A stretch of DNA of 64,000 nt from Leptodactylus fallax (GCA_947044405.1 CAMRHE010000156.1:4465001-4529000), one strand, 5' to 3'; positions 1 to 11,432 are shown, counted from the stretch's first letter. Program-made: numbers and translations. Notes: a model not told the origin generated them from the sequence alone.

Positions 1-838
1 CTGGCTCCAGTTCTTCACGGGGCTAGGGAAATGGTGACTCACAACTGACCGGGTAGTCCTTTAGGGGGATATCAGGGTGGTTTTGGTAGTTTCCCTGTAA
101 GGATGTAGCTTCTGTTCGACAGATTAGGAACAGCAGCAGCAGCATTTGCTCACTAGGACACATCCAGACAGCTATACGGCTAGCCACGCCCCCCATATTA
201 ATATGTTTTGTGTATTCATTATAAGTGCCACTAAAGACGACCACCTCTTCCTACCACCCAAGGAACAGATTAGCAAAAGTAGGCGCACAAGCCGCGCCCA
301 TTGCAGTTCCCTGGGTCTTTAGGAAGAAGCAGCCATCAAATACAAAATAATTGCATTTGAGAACAAATTTTTACGCCTTGAGAACAAACTCCCTTCTGTC
401 TGGGTTTTACCCCTGATCCCTAAGTAGAAATTATTCCACTACTGAACATTCCAAATCATGGCTAATGATGGTATACAGTCTCTCCACATCACATGTAGCA
501 AGTAATTCCCCTGGGCATAGATGGCTTTTTCAGTCAGGCACCCCAGACCCAACATAATTGGTCTGCCGGGTTGTTGTTCCAATTTTAAAAAAAATTTTAG
601 GTAAAAGGTAGAAAGTTGCCGTTCTGGGGTGTCTGACCGTAAGAAACTCTCGTTCTTGTTTGGTTATAGACCTGTTCATATAACCAGCCTCGATCATATT
701 CTCGTATTCCCCTAGAAATTATTGTGTAGTTGCCTTTTTGTTTCCCTAATGTAGATCTCTTTGGGCCAAATAACAATATTACCCCCTATATCAGAAACAA
801 CACATCATCCTATTTTTGAATATCATCAAGTGCTGCTT
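1..838 (-). pseudogene. Penelope-like element reverse transcriptase fragment
   Basis: Read on the minus strand, broken frames match the Penelope-like reverse transcriptase. From 5' to 3' (about 830 down to 200) one can see a degraded 'DKGG-N-IVI' type block, 'TCDVERLYT' (family form DVxxLYTxI), and then the diagnostic 'TQGTAMGAACAPTFANLF' block near 310-250. Several stops and frameshifts separate these blocks, so it is not functional. The fragment continues off the left edge, where the downstream RT and any GIY-YIG nuclease would lie. The family assignment is knowledge based; the motifs are directly readable. Confidence is high for the class, low for the exact upstream edge. Confidence 0.8.
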
Positions 839-1070
839 TCTTTTTAACTTAAATTTTTTGTTGGTTTTCAAAAACTTCAAAATATATGCAAGGAGAAAAG
901 GGAGGAGAAAATAAAATTCAATACAATAAAGTAAAATACAATACAATAAAATGACATGGTATACAATGAACACAAAACATAAAGGGAAAGGAAAGGATAA
1001 TAGGTAAGGGAGGGAAGGGGAAAGAACATAATTATCCCCACATCAAAATAAGTACATATAATACAGTATT
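839..1070 (-). repeat. LINE 3'-end-like A/T- and purine-rich fragment
   Basis: A T-rich start followed by a purine-rich stretch with GGGAGGGAAGGGG, similar in layout to the 3' end of the L1 copy at about 49.75-49.86 kb read in the same direction. It is probably a minus-strand LINE 3' UTR scrap. No coding sequence is visible. Confidence 0.3.
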
Positions 1071-1072
1071 TT

Positions 1073-1277
1073 GGCCCGGTTCACATCTGCATTCGGGTTT
1101 CCGTTCGCAGCACTTTCCTCTCCGCATGTTTCGTGAGGAAATCGAGCGGAAACCACATGGACCCCATTATAGTCTATGGGGTCCGTGGGTTTCTCAGGTA
1201 AACCGCTTTTTTATGCGTATAGGTTTCCGTTCAGGGGGTCCCCGAAAGGAAACCCGAACGCAGATGTGAACCAGGCC
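1073..1277. mobile_element. MITE with terminal inverted repeats
   Basis: The ends are inverted copies of each other: GGCCCGGTTCACATCTGC at the left and its near-perfect reverse complement at the right (one mismatch). The inner sequence is also partly palindromic (GGTTTCCG motifs). It has no coding capacity. A target duplication could not be fixed, so the superfamily is left open. Confidence 0.7.
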
Positions 1278-1383
1278 TTAATTCAATAAGGAATTTCACA
1301 CATGCCATGTGGAGGTGATATGAAAGAAAATATAAGCAAAAACCTCTACATTTAGCTAAGGAATTTCAGCTCATAGTGTAGGC

Positions 1384-1500
1384 CAGTGGTTCTCAACTTT
1401 TTCAAGGGAAGTACCCCCTGGTGAGAAAATGTCCCAACCGAGTACCCCCAAAGTAGTGATCACTTATTAATGTTAATAAAATAAGACTTCATTTAGAGCA
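1384..1500. mobile_element. hAT-type terminus fragment
   Basis: Starts with CAGTGGTTCTCAAC, the terminal motif common to Charlie-like hAT transposons (form YARNG at the tip). Only about 120 bases after it look related, and no opposite terminus was found before the Tc1 element begins. Confidence 0.5.
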
Positions 1501-1526
1501 TTTGTTAACAATGTAATGGGCCCCAT

Positions 1527-3089
1527 CAGTGCCCATACCCCTTGAACTTTTCACATTTTGTCACCTTACAACCACAAACTTAAATGTATTTTATTGAGAT
1601 TTTAAGTGACAGACCAACGCAGAGTACATAATTGTGAAGTGGAATGAAAATGATACATGGTTTTCATAATTTTAATCAAATAAAAATCTGAAAAGTGTGA
1701 TGTGCAAAAGTATTCAGCCCCCTGTACTCTGATACCCCTAAATAAAATCAGTTGCAATCAATTGCCTTCAGAAGTCACTTAATTAGTTAATAGAGTCCAC
1801 CTGTGTGTAATTTAGTCTCAGTATAAATACACCTGTTCTGTGAAGGCCTCAGTGGTTTGTTAGGGAACACTAGTGAACAAACAGCATCATGAACACCAAT
1901 GAACTCACCAGACAGGTCAGAGATAAAGTTGTGGAGAAGTTTAAAGCAGGGTTAGGTTATAGAAACATGTCCCAATCTTTGAGCATCTCAAGGAGCACTG
2001 TTCAATCCATTATCCAAATATGGAAAAAGTATTCTACAACTGCAAACCTACCAAGACATGGCCATTCACCTAAACTAACAGATGAAGCATAGAGAGCACT
2101 GGTCAGAGAAGCAGCCAAAAGGCCCATGGTCACTCTGGAGGAGCTGAAGAAATCCACAGCTCAGGTGGGAGAATCTGCCTACAGGACAACTATAAGTTGT
2201 GCACTCCACAAATCTGGCCTTTGTAGAAGAGTTGCAAGAAGAAAACCATTGTTGAATGAAAGACATAAGAAGTGCCATTTTCAGTTTGTCACAAGCCATA
2301 TAGGGGACACAGCAAACATGTGGAAGAAGGTGCTCTGGATAGATGAGACCGAAGTTGAACTTTTTGGCCTAAATGCAAAGTGCTATGTGTGGCAGAAAAG
2401 TAAGACTGATCACCCTGAAAACACCATCCCCACTGTGAAACATGGTGGTGGCAGCATCATGCTGTGGGGATGTTTTTCTTCAGCAGGGACAGGTAAGCTG
2501 GTCAGAGTTGATGGGTAGATAGATTGAGCTAAATACAGGGCAATCCTGGAAGAAAACCTGTTGGAGGCTGCAAAAGACTTGAGTCTAGGAAGGAGATTCA
2601 CCTTCCAGCAAGACAATGACCCTGAACATACAGCCAGAGCCACAGTGGAATGGTTTAGATCAAAGAATATTCATGTGTTAGAATGGCCCAGTCAAAGTCC
2701 AGACCTAAATCCCATTGAGCATCTGTGGCAAGGCATGAAAATTGCTGTTCACAGACAGTCTCCATCCAATCTGGCTGAGCTTGAATTATTTTGCAAAGAA
2801 GAATGGGCAAAAATCTCAGTCTCTAGATGTGCAAAGCTGGTAGAGACATACCCCAAAAGACTTGCAGCTGTAATTGCACTGAAAGGTGGCTCTACAAAGT
2901 ATTGATATAGGAGGGCTGAATACTTTTGCACATCACACTTTTCAGATTTTTATTTGATTAACATTTTTAAAACCATGTATCATTTTCATTCCACTTCACA
3001 ATTATCTGCTACTTTGTGTTGGTCTATCACTTAAAATCTCAATAAAATACATTTAATTTTGTGGTTGTAAGGTGACAAAATGTGAAAAG
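1527..3089 (+). mobile_element. Tc1-type DNA transposon (copy 1)
   Basis: Long inverted repeats of roughly 180 bases flank a transposase relic: about 1547-1723 on the left and 2914-3089 on the right, easily aligned by eye. The left tip has lost about 15 bases compared with the solo end at 38.16-38.22 kb, and the right tip stops exactly where a copia LTR begins. The family uses TA targets; the TA duplication is no longer visible here. Confidence 0.85.
1889..2905 (+). pseudogene. Tc1 transposase with in-frame stops
   Basis: A single frame runs from ATG 1889 to TGA 2903-2905, about 338 codons, the usual Tc1 length. An N-terminal helix-turn-helix region is followed by the DDE domain: first Asp in 'LWIDETEVELFG', second in 'QDNDPEHTA', and Glu in '[11 protein letters not shown]' (D-D34-E spacing). 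The reading frame is kept throughout, but it is cut by stops at 2090-2092, 2516-2518 and 2525-2527. The absence of frameshifts with only three stops suggests point mutation of a once-active copy. It cannot make a full transposase. Confidence 0.9.
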
Positions 3090-3356
3090 TGTCGGATGTG
3101 GCAGAGTCCAAAACAGATAGACATTTGTGATGTAACAGGAACAGACTTTGCTGGAACATGAGTGTAGTAAGTGAAGGTTACCTCACATGGTGAATAACAG
3201 ATCTAGTACAGCACAGGAAGTGTACCAACAGCATCAAAACAAATTACACAGTGTCTACAGATAAACATTTGGTAACAGCTACATCTAGTGTCATAAATGT
3301 GAACTGCAGTCAATCCAGCAAATACAGACAAAAGCTAGACTGTTGCATCTCCAACA
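3090..3356 (-). repeat. copia-type 3' LTR
   Basis: The interval starts TGTCGGATG and ends CATCTCCAACA on the plus strand, giving the TG...CA ends of an LTR with imperfect short inverted termini. It lies immediately downstream (minus strand) of a copia RNase H frame, and a purine-rich tract (GAGAAGGGG) precedes it at about 3357-3366. Both facts fit the 3' LTR of the copia relic. The outer edge coincides with the break in the Tc1 terminal repeat, so copia probably landed in the older Tc1. Confidence 0.6.
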
Positions 3357-3377
3357 CCCCTTCTCAACAGCTAAGGC

Positions 3378-4172
3378 TTAGTCTGTTAGGATCATCTTCT
3401 TTGTAAGCCTCGAGTGTCTTTCAGCGGTCAGGGGCTTGGTAAGGATATCTGCTGTCATATCCTCCGTCGGGCAATAAAGTAACTCAAGAAGTCCCTGCTC
3501 TTGAAGATCCCTCAGAAAGTGGAACTTCACATCAATATGCTTGGTTCTCGAGCTAACCCTTTCCCTCTGCGCAAGTGCAAGACATCCTTGATTGTCCTCA
3601 AAGATTGGTTTCAACTGGGGTTGACCTAAGTCTTTTAACAGTTGCCGCAACCATATGACATCTTGACTTGCCTGTGCTGCTGCAACGCACTCTGCTTCAG
3701 TAGATGATAGTGTAACAGAAAGTTGCTTTCTGCTAGTCCAACAAATAGTGCCACCTGATAGAAGAAACAGATACCCACTTGTAGATTTTCTGTCACTTGT
3801 ATCTCCGGCCCAATCAACATCCACATATCCTGTCAGGGCGCTTTCGTCACTTGCTAGTAACTTTAGCTTTTAGTGTAAAGTCCCTTTAAGATAGCGAATG
3901 ACTCGCTTCACAGCATTCCAGTCCATCTGACTTGGCGATGAAGTCTTTCTGCATAGGATTCCAACTGCTGCTGCAATGTCAGGCCTTGTAGTGGTGCTAA
4001 TGTACAGCAATTTCCCTATTGCTTTCCTATACTGAGTGTTAGTTGGTAGTGGCGAATCTTGGCTGTCTATCTTCTTAAGGTAGTTGGTTTCCATAGGGGA
4101 TTTTACTGGTTTGGTGTCTTCCATTCCAAATGTCTCAATTATTTCTTGTATTTTGTGCTTTTGGTTCAGAAC
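3378..4172 (-). pseudogene. Ty1/copia pol fragment (RT C-terminus and RNase H)
   Basis: On the minus strand the frame reads through the end of the copia reverse transcriptase ('YRKAIGKLLYI', 'TRPDIAAAVGIL', 'AVKRVIRYLKGTL') and then the RNase H domain ('DWAGDTSDRKSTSGYLF', 'LSSTEAECVAAAQAS', 'EDNQGCLALA', 'TKHIDVKFHFLRD'). These are the classic order and motifs of copia pol. One in-frame TAA at 3870-3872 interrupts it. The upstream part (gag, protease, integrase, most of RT) is missing: coding similarity ends near 4172 where an unrelated repeat starts. Copia elements are uncommon in vertebrates but do occur in fish and amphibians. Confidence 0.9.
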
Positions 4173-4370
4173 AGAGGCGTATCTAGTGGTTCAGCACAGG
4201 AGGGGCGAACATGTCCAAGTGGGCCCCCAACTTGGACATGTTCGTATACCGATACTATCAGTATACGGTGAGCGTATAGTGGTATATAGCGGCTCTACAC
4301 AGGGCTCTGCAGACGATTTAGGTGAATACAGTACAGTTACATTTAGTACAGGTGATGTCTCTGACTAAGC
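4173..4370. repeat. Repeat fragment with hAT-like tip and a strong hairpin
   Basis: Begins near an AGAGGCGTATCTAG motif that resembles the tips of other CAGxGGCGTA repeats in this window. It contains a perfect 15-bp inverted repeat (4206-4220 and 4230-4244, loop of 9). A second, imperfect GTATAC-based palindrome follows to about 4266. No coding sequence. Confidence 0.45.
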
Positions 4371-5399
4371 GTTCACATTCCCTGTCTCTTTCATCTGGAC
4401 GGCCATGACCACTTCTTCCAGTCTCTGGAAAGTTTGCAACACAGACATCTTTGGCTCCTCACTTTTCCAGGCACCTGATCCACACTGTCCTTACCTGCAC
4501 ACCCATCCTGCTGCTAACCCAATTATAAAATATATAATATAACCCCTCCATAACGAATAATACCCCCAAGTGCATCTTTAAATTAATAAATTCCCTGTGT
4601 CCCCCTTGTAAATAGTGTCCCTTATTAATAATGCCCCAGGTGTTTCCTAACTAAAAAGATAAAAAAAAAAAACAAGGGAAAAAAAATTATTGGTGTTCCA
4701 ATACCCAGGACACCCAGGAACAGCTGTTTGAATGAACCGTGGTGCCTGTCTAAGCGCCGTGACCCCTTCTCTGTTTACATAGTGTCATTCGTCTCATAGT
4801 AACCATGTAATGTAACTACAGCCTCGTCCTATACACATCTATGTGACAAGGCTGGAATTACATCACCCGGTCACTATAAACAGACAGCGTGTGATATAAA
4901 CAGGCGCCATAGCCCCTTCATACAGCTAATCAGTGGTGAATCACTTATCTCTTATTGATCGCGGTTCTTGTTGGAGGGGATGTAAATGAGGAGGGGGAGC
5001 TCATGACAACTTTACACTTGACCCATTAATGTATTATAATGGGACTACTTTTACATATAGATGTAGCAGGCACCAAGTGAACCCTAGTTCTGTGTCAGGG
5101 CGCACTATCCCATTTGTGTGGGGCAACCACTCTAATACATGTGATAAGTAAATAGTGTAAGCACAGTCTGATCAATCTTTAGTGTGTCACAATAGTACTT
5201 CGCCTGCTCCATCTGTATATGGACGACTATGTGGCGGTTCATAGACCAGGTGCTCCTTCTGTACATGCAGGTTTGTGTCTCTGTGAATTGTGGTAACTGT
5301 TTAAAGAAATAATCAGAGAGAAAAAATGACACCGAGCATCGGAATGGCTGATTTTATACCATTTATTAGCAATAAGCAGAGGAGCCATTAATAATAATG
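4371..5399. other. Unassigned non-coding stretch
   Basis: AT-rich DNA with no reading frame that looks like a protein family and no clear terminal repeats. It holds short A-runs and scattered simple sequence. I see nothing I can name. Confidence 0.4.
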
Positions 5400-6790
5400 T
5401 CTTGTATTATATCCTACTAAATGATGGAGGTTATGGTTCTTATCTCAGGTCCATGGAGTCTGAGCTCCTGCGATAGTCCATCTGACCATCCTTAAATATG
5501 GCCCTGAGATAAGAGCCCCAACCCAATGATCCAGAGGAAGGTGACGAAAAACCCCAGAGATCTGAGTCTCAGGGGAAAAAATAATTCCTGCCTGACCCCA
5601 AATGTGGTGATCGGCAATATAAACCTGGATCATGTCTGTCCATCTGCTTACTGCTGCCCCATACCAGAAACCTGCCCTGAAGAGCTTACAGTCTAGAAAA
5701 TACTGCCTGAAGGCTCACAATGTATATAAATGTGTGTACAATAATAAAACAAAATATCATCCCCATGTAATGATGAGCCTGCTCCAGAGAGTTTACAGAC
5801 TAAGAATATTGCTCGGAGGCTTATAATGTGTATAGTTGTAGATACATCGTGTATTTCATACCTGTAATGATGGGAGTTATCCTGCTCCTAAAAACTTACA
5901 CACTATAGAAAGGAATCCTCTATATGATGATACATAATAAATGATGACCATTATGGCCGCTTATCTCTAAGATGGGGGCTATACAGCAACTTCAGCCACA
6001 ACAGACATCACACAGCCAAAGGCCACCGTGTAGTGCAGCCGGAATCTCAGCCAGTGAACATGAATGCGGTTGTGACTCAATGACTCGCAAGGGTGCAATC
6101 CCTCATCGATCCAGGTCATTTTCAGTTTTGGGCCTGACCATCAGTTGCAACCACTGCTAAAACAAAATTGCGTATATTAGAAGATTTGCAAATGTTTACT
6201 TGCTCTTCATAACACAGCCACATTCACTTCCATTAGAGTTAATGGAAAAAGCGCTGTACTGCGATCTCCAACCACATGACATATGCCACAGCCAAGGCCA
6301 CCATATAGCCCCAACCTCAGAGATCGAGGCATCCTGATCATCATTAGCCCTAGCCTAAAGAGAGGATTCCTCCGATTAAAGTAAGTCTCCAGATATCTAT
6401 TGATCGGAGATTGACTTCATGGCTTGCAATCTGTTTTGGAGGGTTCCTTCCGACCTTCCATGATGAGACCAGGTCTGCTCTTCTGAGCTTACAATCTAAA
6501 GAAATCCATCATTGTTGAATTATGAGTTTCAACCGGCAGCCATGTTAAAACCAAAATCCTGTAGCTGCATGCAGGTTTCATCTACACTGACCCCAAAAAA
6601 TCATAGTGGGCAATTTAGAAGGAAAAAAAAATACAATTGTAGACTATGAAAGCGCTCAAGGAATGAAGTATAGTGGGAGTGGTCATTAAAAAGTTAATGT
6701 CTACCCTGCCCTGTGGAGCTTACAATCTAAAAGAAGGAACCCTCTAATCCCTAGTGTAATAGAAGATGTGTTATGTGATTTCTTGGCTTG
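5400..6790. repeat. Cluster of diverged repeats with a 'GAGCTTACAATCTA' motif
   Basis: Variants of CCTGCCCTGAAGAGCTTACAGTCTA recur near 5673, 5780, 5881, 6472 and 6704, each followed by AAAGAA- or AGAAAA-like bases. A piece near 5530-5600 (GAAGGTGACGAAAAACCCC and TTCCTGCCTGACCCCAAAT) looks like a common frog interspersed repeat. A relative of the same motif, GAGCTTACGATCTA, sits in the repeat at about 56.4-56.6 kb. The spacing is uneven, so this is an old cluster rather than a satellite. The class is unknown. Confidence 0.45.
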
Positions 6791-7190
6791 CAATGAGAAC
6801 TTTTTGTTGTGTTGAGTTGTTGTGTTGAGATGATTTTCTTCTTCAAAAGACTTTGCTTTAAGAACTTCTGTTCATTCAAAAGAAAGAAGAAAAACAAAAT
6901 CAATAATTTCAAATTACTCTTATCTTCTGATTGTCATTGCCCCACCCCTGAGCTGCCCAGCCCAGCCCCTGCACTTCCCAGTTACATCTCAGCTCTACTA
7001 TTAGCATTTACACTTAATAAAGTGATTTCAGATTGGATGATGAGGCTGCTAACACCACAGGAATTTGTGGGATATCTCTTTCCAGTTGAAAAACGCTGTT
7101 TAAAAAATCCATAATTTTACTTTGAGGTTTACTAAAACAAAAAAGAAATTCTCTCAGCTTACCCATTCAGTTAAAGTTGGCTCCAGTTCC
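6791..7190. other. Unassigned stretch with a short unsupported frame
   Basis: A 101-codon plus-strand frame at 6809-7114 is rich in Lys, Leu and Phe and resembles no family I know. The composition is that of random AT-rich DNA. No repeat termini are visible. Confidence 0.3.
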
Positions 7191-7250
7191 TGTTAATGCT
7201 CGGAAAGAACATCCCTGAACCCAAGGGAGTAAAGTCCAATATTCCAAAAG

Positions 7251-8640
7251 CTATAAAATTGCAGCATCAAATGAAAGAAAATATTCTGTATAAAAATAAC
7301 TTTTAATTTATAGAAGCTCCAATCATACAAAAGGTCCAACCTGACAGCTTCTAAGGCATTTCAGGGCCTGCTGCCTCTTACGCATAGCATACTGCTACTG
7401 ACTGCCAAAGTGAATTTAAAACAAAAACGGACCACACCTAATCATAAATTAACCCTTGGTTGTCAAAAATCACACATGATACAAATAATACGAAAACAAA
7501 AAAAATAACAAATAGAAGTTATTTAATACTATAATGCAATTGTGATTTTGTTCCCCAATAATATATGGACATATGAAAAATAATACAATAGATTCCATAC
7601 ATATAAGCAAATTGCAATATGTGGGCTGAAATTTAAGAATATAAAGCACAATGCAAAATCTCTTAGATAGATCCATGTGTAAATGATACTTCATCCTTAC
7701 TACATTGAAGATATAAAAGGAACCAGAAAAAATACTTCCAGAGAAATTCCGATTTGAATAAATAACATGTAATGCAAAAATATGAAACACTCACCATCTA
7801 CAGAATATCCCAATATTGTGATGCCCATAGACGTCACTACTTTCTGTAAAGAACCAGAAGTGCTATACTGTACAATCATTTGATTGGTCGTATCTAGCCT
7901 AATCTGAACTCTGTTCTATAACATTATCAACGATGTAATGAAACATAAAACCAACACGATAATCTAGTTATAAAAATGATCTGATGGATGTGCACAATTA
8001 ATAAATAAATGGCAAATCAGATTGTATGTTTAAACCATTTGGAAATCTGGGATTAAGTTTTAAAATTCAATATACCTCTCTCTTCAGTAATATTTTCCGC
8101 CAATCCCTACCTTCGGTACATATTCAATTGCAAAAAAGTGGAAAGACAAATGGTATCACTGAGGGATAGAACAAAATGTTTTGGCAATTTAGACGTATTG
8201 TCGCAAATAGTTTTGCCATAGTCTGTGTTCCGAAATACAGATTTTTACTGCTCTAATGGAACACCATACATATAAAAGATTGCAAGACTCACATACAATG
8301 ACATAAACAATATAATAACTGTTGCAATTTAAGAAACTCCTAGTCTCATAAACATAGGAATGTCCCACTGAATGAAAATTGAGCGTTTTCTTCGCAAATT
8401 TGCAGTGTATCTCAAAGAGCCACATTTATAGAAACCTTTCACATTTATTCAGGTTGAGGGGGTTTGTGTATCAGATTTAAACATACTTGGGGATAAAATA
8501 TCCCTCAAGGATTGTCCACGTCTAGCCACACACTGGATGCCATTATTTAATATTTTGTTTAAAAACAGGGTCCTGATAAAGTATGGGAACGTTTTTAAGA
8601 ATAATCTGAACAACAGACCCTTAATAGATTAAAAAAGAGG
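7251..8640 (-). pseudogene. Penelope-like element 3' part: GIY-YIG endonuclease relic and 3' UTR
   Basis: Minus-strand frames between about 8640 and 8189 carry the end of a Penelope-like protein: a 'VPILYQDPVFKQNI' linker, then 'YYIVYVIVCESCNLLYV' and 'IRAVKICISEHR', matching the GIY-YIG nuclease pattern (VYxIxCxxCxxxYVGxTxRxxxxRxxEH). The Gly of YVG is changed and frameshifts and stops are present, so it is dead. The 3' UTR runs on to about 7251. It is copied, in the opposite orientation, at 9480-10510. A degenerate hammerhead-like core lies in the UTR (about 7350-7385). The 5' side stops at a Tc1 relic. Confidence 0.75.
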
Positions 8641-9477
8641 TTATCCCAAATGGTCACTCATGAGAGCTAAAAAAATATTTGACTATTGGTACTGTGTTCT
8701 TTTTTTTGTTGGCCTCATTTCATTTTTGGTAAACAGTATCATGATGTGCTTTACCAAAAAGCTGTATCTTGGTCTCATCTGTTCACAAGACATTTTCCCA
8801 GAAGGTTTTTGCTTACTCGCATACATTTTGACAAGCTACAGTCTAGCTTTTTTATGTCTCTGTGTCAGCAGTGGGGTCCTCTTGGGTCTCCTGCCATAGG
8901 ATTTCATATAATTCAAATATCGACAGATCGTTTGATAGATGTAACCTTTCATCAATTTTTCTCTTCCATCCAGGTCCAGGGAGATTAACAACAGTGCCAT
9001 GGGTTGTAAACTTCTTGATTATGTTGCGCACCATGGACAAAGGAACATCAAAATCTCTGGAGATGGACTTGTAACCTTGACTCTTCAGACAGTTCTCTTC
9101 TCCTCTTTCTGTTCTCCATTCTTAGTTTGGCACACACAGACACACAACACAAAAACTGAGTCAACTTCTCTACTATCTAGTTTCAGGTGGGATTTTTATA
9201 TTGCCCACACCTGTTACTTGCCACAGTTGAGTTTGAACGAGCATCACATGCTTGAAACAAAGTTATTTACCCACAATTTTGAAAAAGTGCCAACAATTTT
9301 GTCCGGCCCATTTTTGGATTTTTGTGTGAAATTATGTCTAATTTGCTTTTTGTCTCTGTTTTTTGTGTTGTTCCAATACATACAAAGGAAATAAACATGT
9401 GTAATATCAATTTTCAGGTAGAAATACTTCATTTTCTGGAAAAATTTCTGGGATGTCTACACTTATGGCCACGACTG
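8641..9477 (-). pseudogene. Tc1-type transposon relic (copy 2), 3' truncated
   Basis: On the minus strand the terminal repeat begins at 9477 with CAGTCGTGGCCATAAGTG, next to a TA at 9478-9479. The transposase ATG is at 9117-9119. Recognisable segments follow: 'MVRNIIKKFTTHGTVVNLPG' (helix-turn-helix and GRPR-like region) and, in another frame, a trace of the 'GKAHHDTVYQK' strand after the first catalytic Asp. Frameshifts and stops are frequent. The catalytic second half and the right terminal repeat are absent, replaced at about 8640 by Penelope sequence. Confidence 0.75.
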
Positions 9478-9479
9478 TA

Positions 9480-10510
9480 TGGTGAGCGTTAAACTTTTTT
9501 TTGCATTATATGTTATTTATTCAAATCGGAATTTCTCTGGAAGTATTTCTGCTGGTTCTGTTTATATCTTAAATGTAGTAAGGATCAAGTATCATTTAGA
9601 CATGGATCTATCTGAAAGATTTTGCATTGCACTTTATATTCTTAAATTTCAGCCCACATATTGCAGTTTGCTTATATGTATTGTGAGAGTGTGAACCTAG
9701 AGGGCGCTGGAGAGAGACCCAAAAACAGGATTGAAAAGGTCCTCCACCACACCCATACTTCGGGCTTCACTCCAGAGGGAGTGCACACAGCAGGAGAGTG
9801 CTGCTGGTAACCTGCAGGGAGCAGGTGGATGGTGGACCAGTTAGAGACAGACACTTGGTCTGTCCCAAGAGGACTGGATTCCACAAACGGACTGGGTTAA
9901 GCTCAGTGTGAGCCAGACTGCTGAGGAGAAACCTCAGAAAAGCATCTTGCCCTCAGAAATTAGGGTTCAAGAAGTGAGGTATTGCCCTGTGTGTGAGCTA
10001 GGCTGTTTTGTTATTTTTGTTCGTTATCACTTACAAGCTGAATAAAGCCATTTCTTTTGGATTGCCGTTAACTGATCTGCTGTTTATTTGGCACCCAGCG
10101 CCACAAACACCTCTGTAAAATCCAGGAAGCTGCTACCTTTGAAGCTAAACTACCCCCAATTGTCACAGTATGGAATCTATTGTATTTTTTTTTTCATTTG
10201 TCCATGTGATATTATTGTGGAACAAAACCATGATTGCATTATGTTATTACATAACTTCTATTTGTTATTTTTTTGTTTTTGCATTATCTGTACTGTGTGT
10301 TTTTTGACAACCAAGGGTTAATTTTTAATTAGGTGTGGTCTGTTTTTGTTTTAAATTCACTTCAGTAGTCAGTAGCAGTATGCTATGTGTAAGGAGCAGC
10401 ATGCCCTGAAACACGTAAGAATCTGTCGTGGTTGGACCTTTTGTATGTTTTTTAAACACGTAAATTAAAAAAAAATATTTTTTATATAGAATATTTTTTC
10501 TTTTGATGCT
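9480..10510 (+). mobile_element. Penelope-like 3' UTR, plus-strand copy
   Basis: This is the inverted partner of 7251-7800. Shared blocks include TTATTCAAATCGGAATTTCT, AATTTCAGCCCACATATTGC and GACAACCAAGGGTTAAT, in the same order but on the opposite strand. It begins at the Tc1 terminal repeat and is split by a solo LTR at 9682-10167. A CCTGAAACACGTAAG motif at about 10405-10420 is the remnant of the hammerhead-like core seen in other Penelope-type ends. It carries no coding part. Confidence 0.7.
9682..10167. repeat. Solo LTR with 4-bp target duplication
   Basis: A 486-bp insert interrupts the Penelope 3' UTR precisely: the inverted copy at 7.25-7.8 kb shows the empty site. It starts TGTGAGAG and ends GTCACA (TG...CA), and is flanked by GTAT at 9678-9681 and 10168-10171. 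A poly(A) signal (GAATAAAGCC) lies near 10040. There is no internal coding sequence, so this is an LTR left by recombination. The parent family is not recognised; a 4-bp duplication suits gypsy or some retroviral groups. Confidence 0.85.
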
Positions 10511-11432
10511 GGAATTTTACAATTTTTTGATTACTAAAACAAAGGCTATCTGTTATTTTTCCCTGCAGTGCCTCTGCAGAAAAATTGGAGAATTACATCT
10601 GCAATTACTGATACAACAGGAGCCTGATAATGTAACGCCCCCATCCCTATTCTCCTGGAGGTTCACATCCCCTTATAGATCCTATGGAAAGACATTGTTT
10701 ATTGTAGATAATCTGTCCAAACCCCCATGTCTAGTTATTAAGACACACAATCTAAAATAATAATATGATATAAAAAAAATAAATAAAATCTAGTTATAAA
10801 TGAAGATGAAAGGAATGATAAATGTTGGGTAAAACGCTCCTACATGCCTGTGAAGTGCATGACTTCCCAATGAAATTGCCCACATGAAGTAACATGTCAG
10901 GGGTTTGTTGTGTCCATCTATTAAAACTATTTCTTGGTGGACTGGACATGAATCTTAGATTTATTAACTCCCACCCTCATGTATTATACAAGACAGTTCA
11001 CAATCCACACTGGAAATCTGGAAAAATCTGCCATGTCTCAAGTTGCCCTATTAGATAGAAAAACCCATAAGTCCCTAGTAGTTTCTTATATATTAGGTGC
11101 CAGGATTGTGGTAGGAAAAAGTCACAAGCTTTGGTGCACATCCCATTTGCACTAAAATTAGCAACTTTTTTCCAATTTAAATTCCTCCTTGCCACATTTC
11201 TAAAGCATGAGTGGAACCAGCTGGATGGGGCTTATCAGCAGGGCAAAAAAGTTGCACCAAAAAATTAATACATTTTTGGTTTAAAAAGTAACTTAATAAA
11301 TCCCACCGTTCTTTTTCCCCAAGTGTACTTTCAAAATAATTGTCATGTCCCCGGTCCCCGGAAAAATTTGGGTCTTTCCTTCTTTGGAGATAGCTCCGTG
11401 TAGGTGCTTTTAATATTACCTTATGCTTTAGG
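10511..11432. other. Unassigned AT-rich stretch
   Basis: No protein-like frame beyond short chance frames (10503-10760 plus, 10998-11195 and 11177-11461 minus) and no clear termini. I see nothing I can name. Confidence 0.35.

Noticed and set aside
6809..7114. 101-codon plus frame near the left end
   Set aside because: Composition of random AT-rich DNA; no domain.
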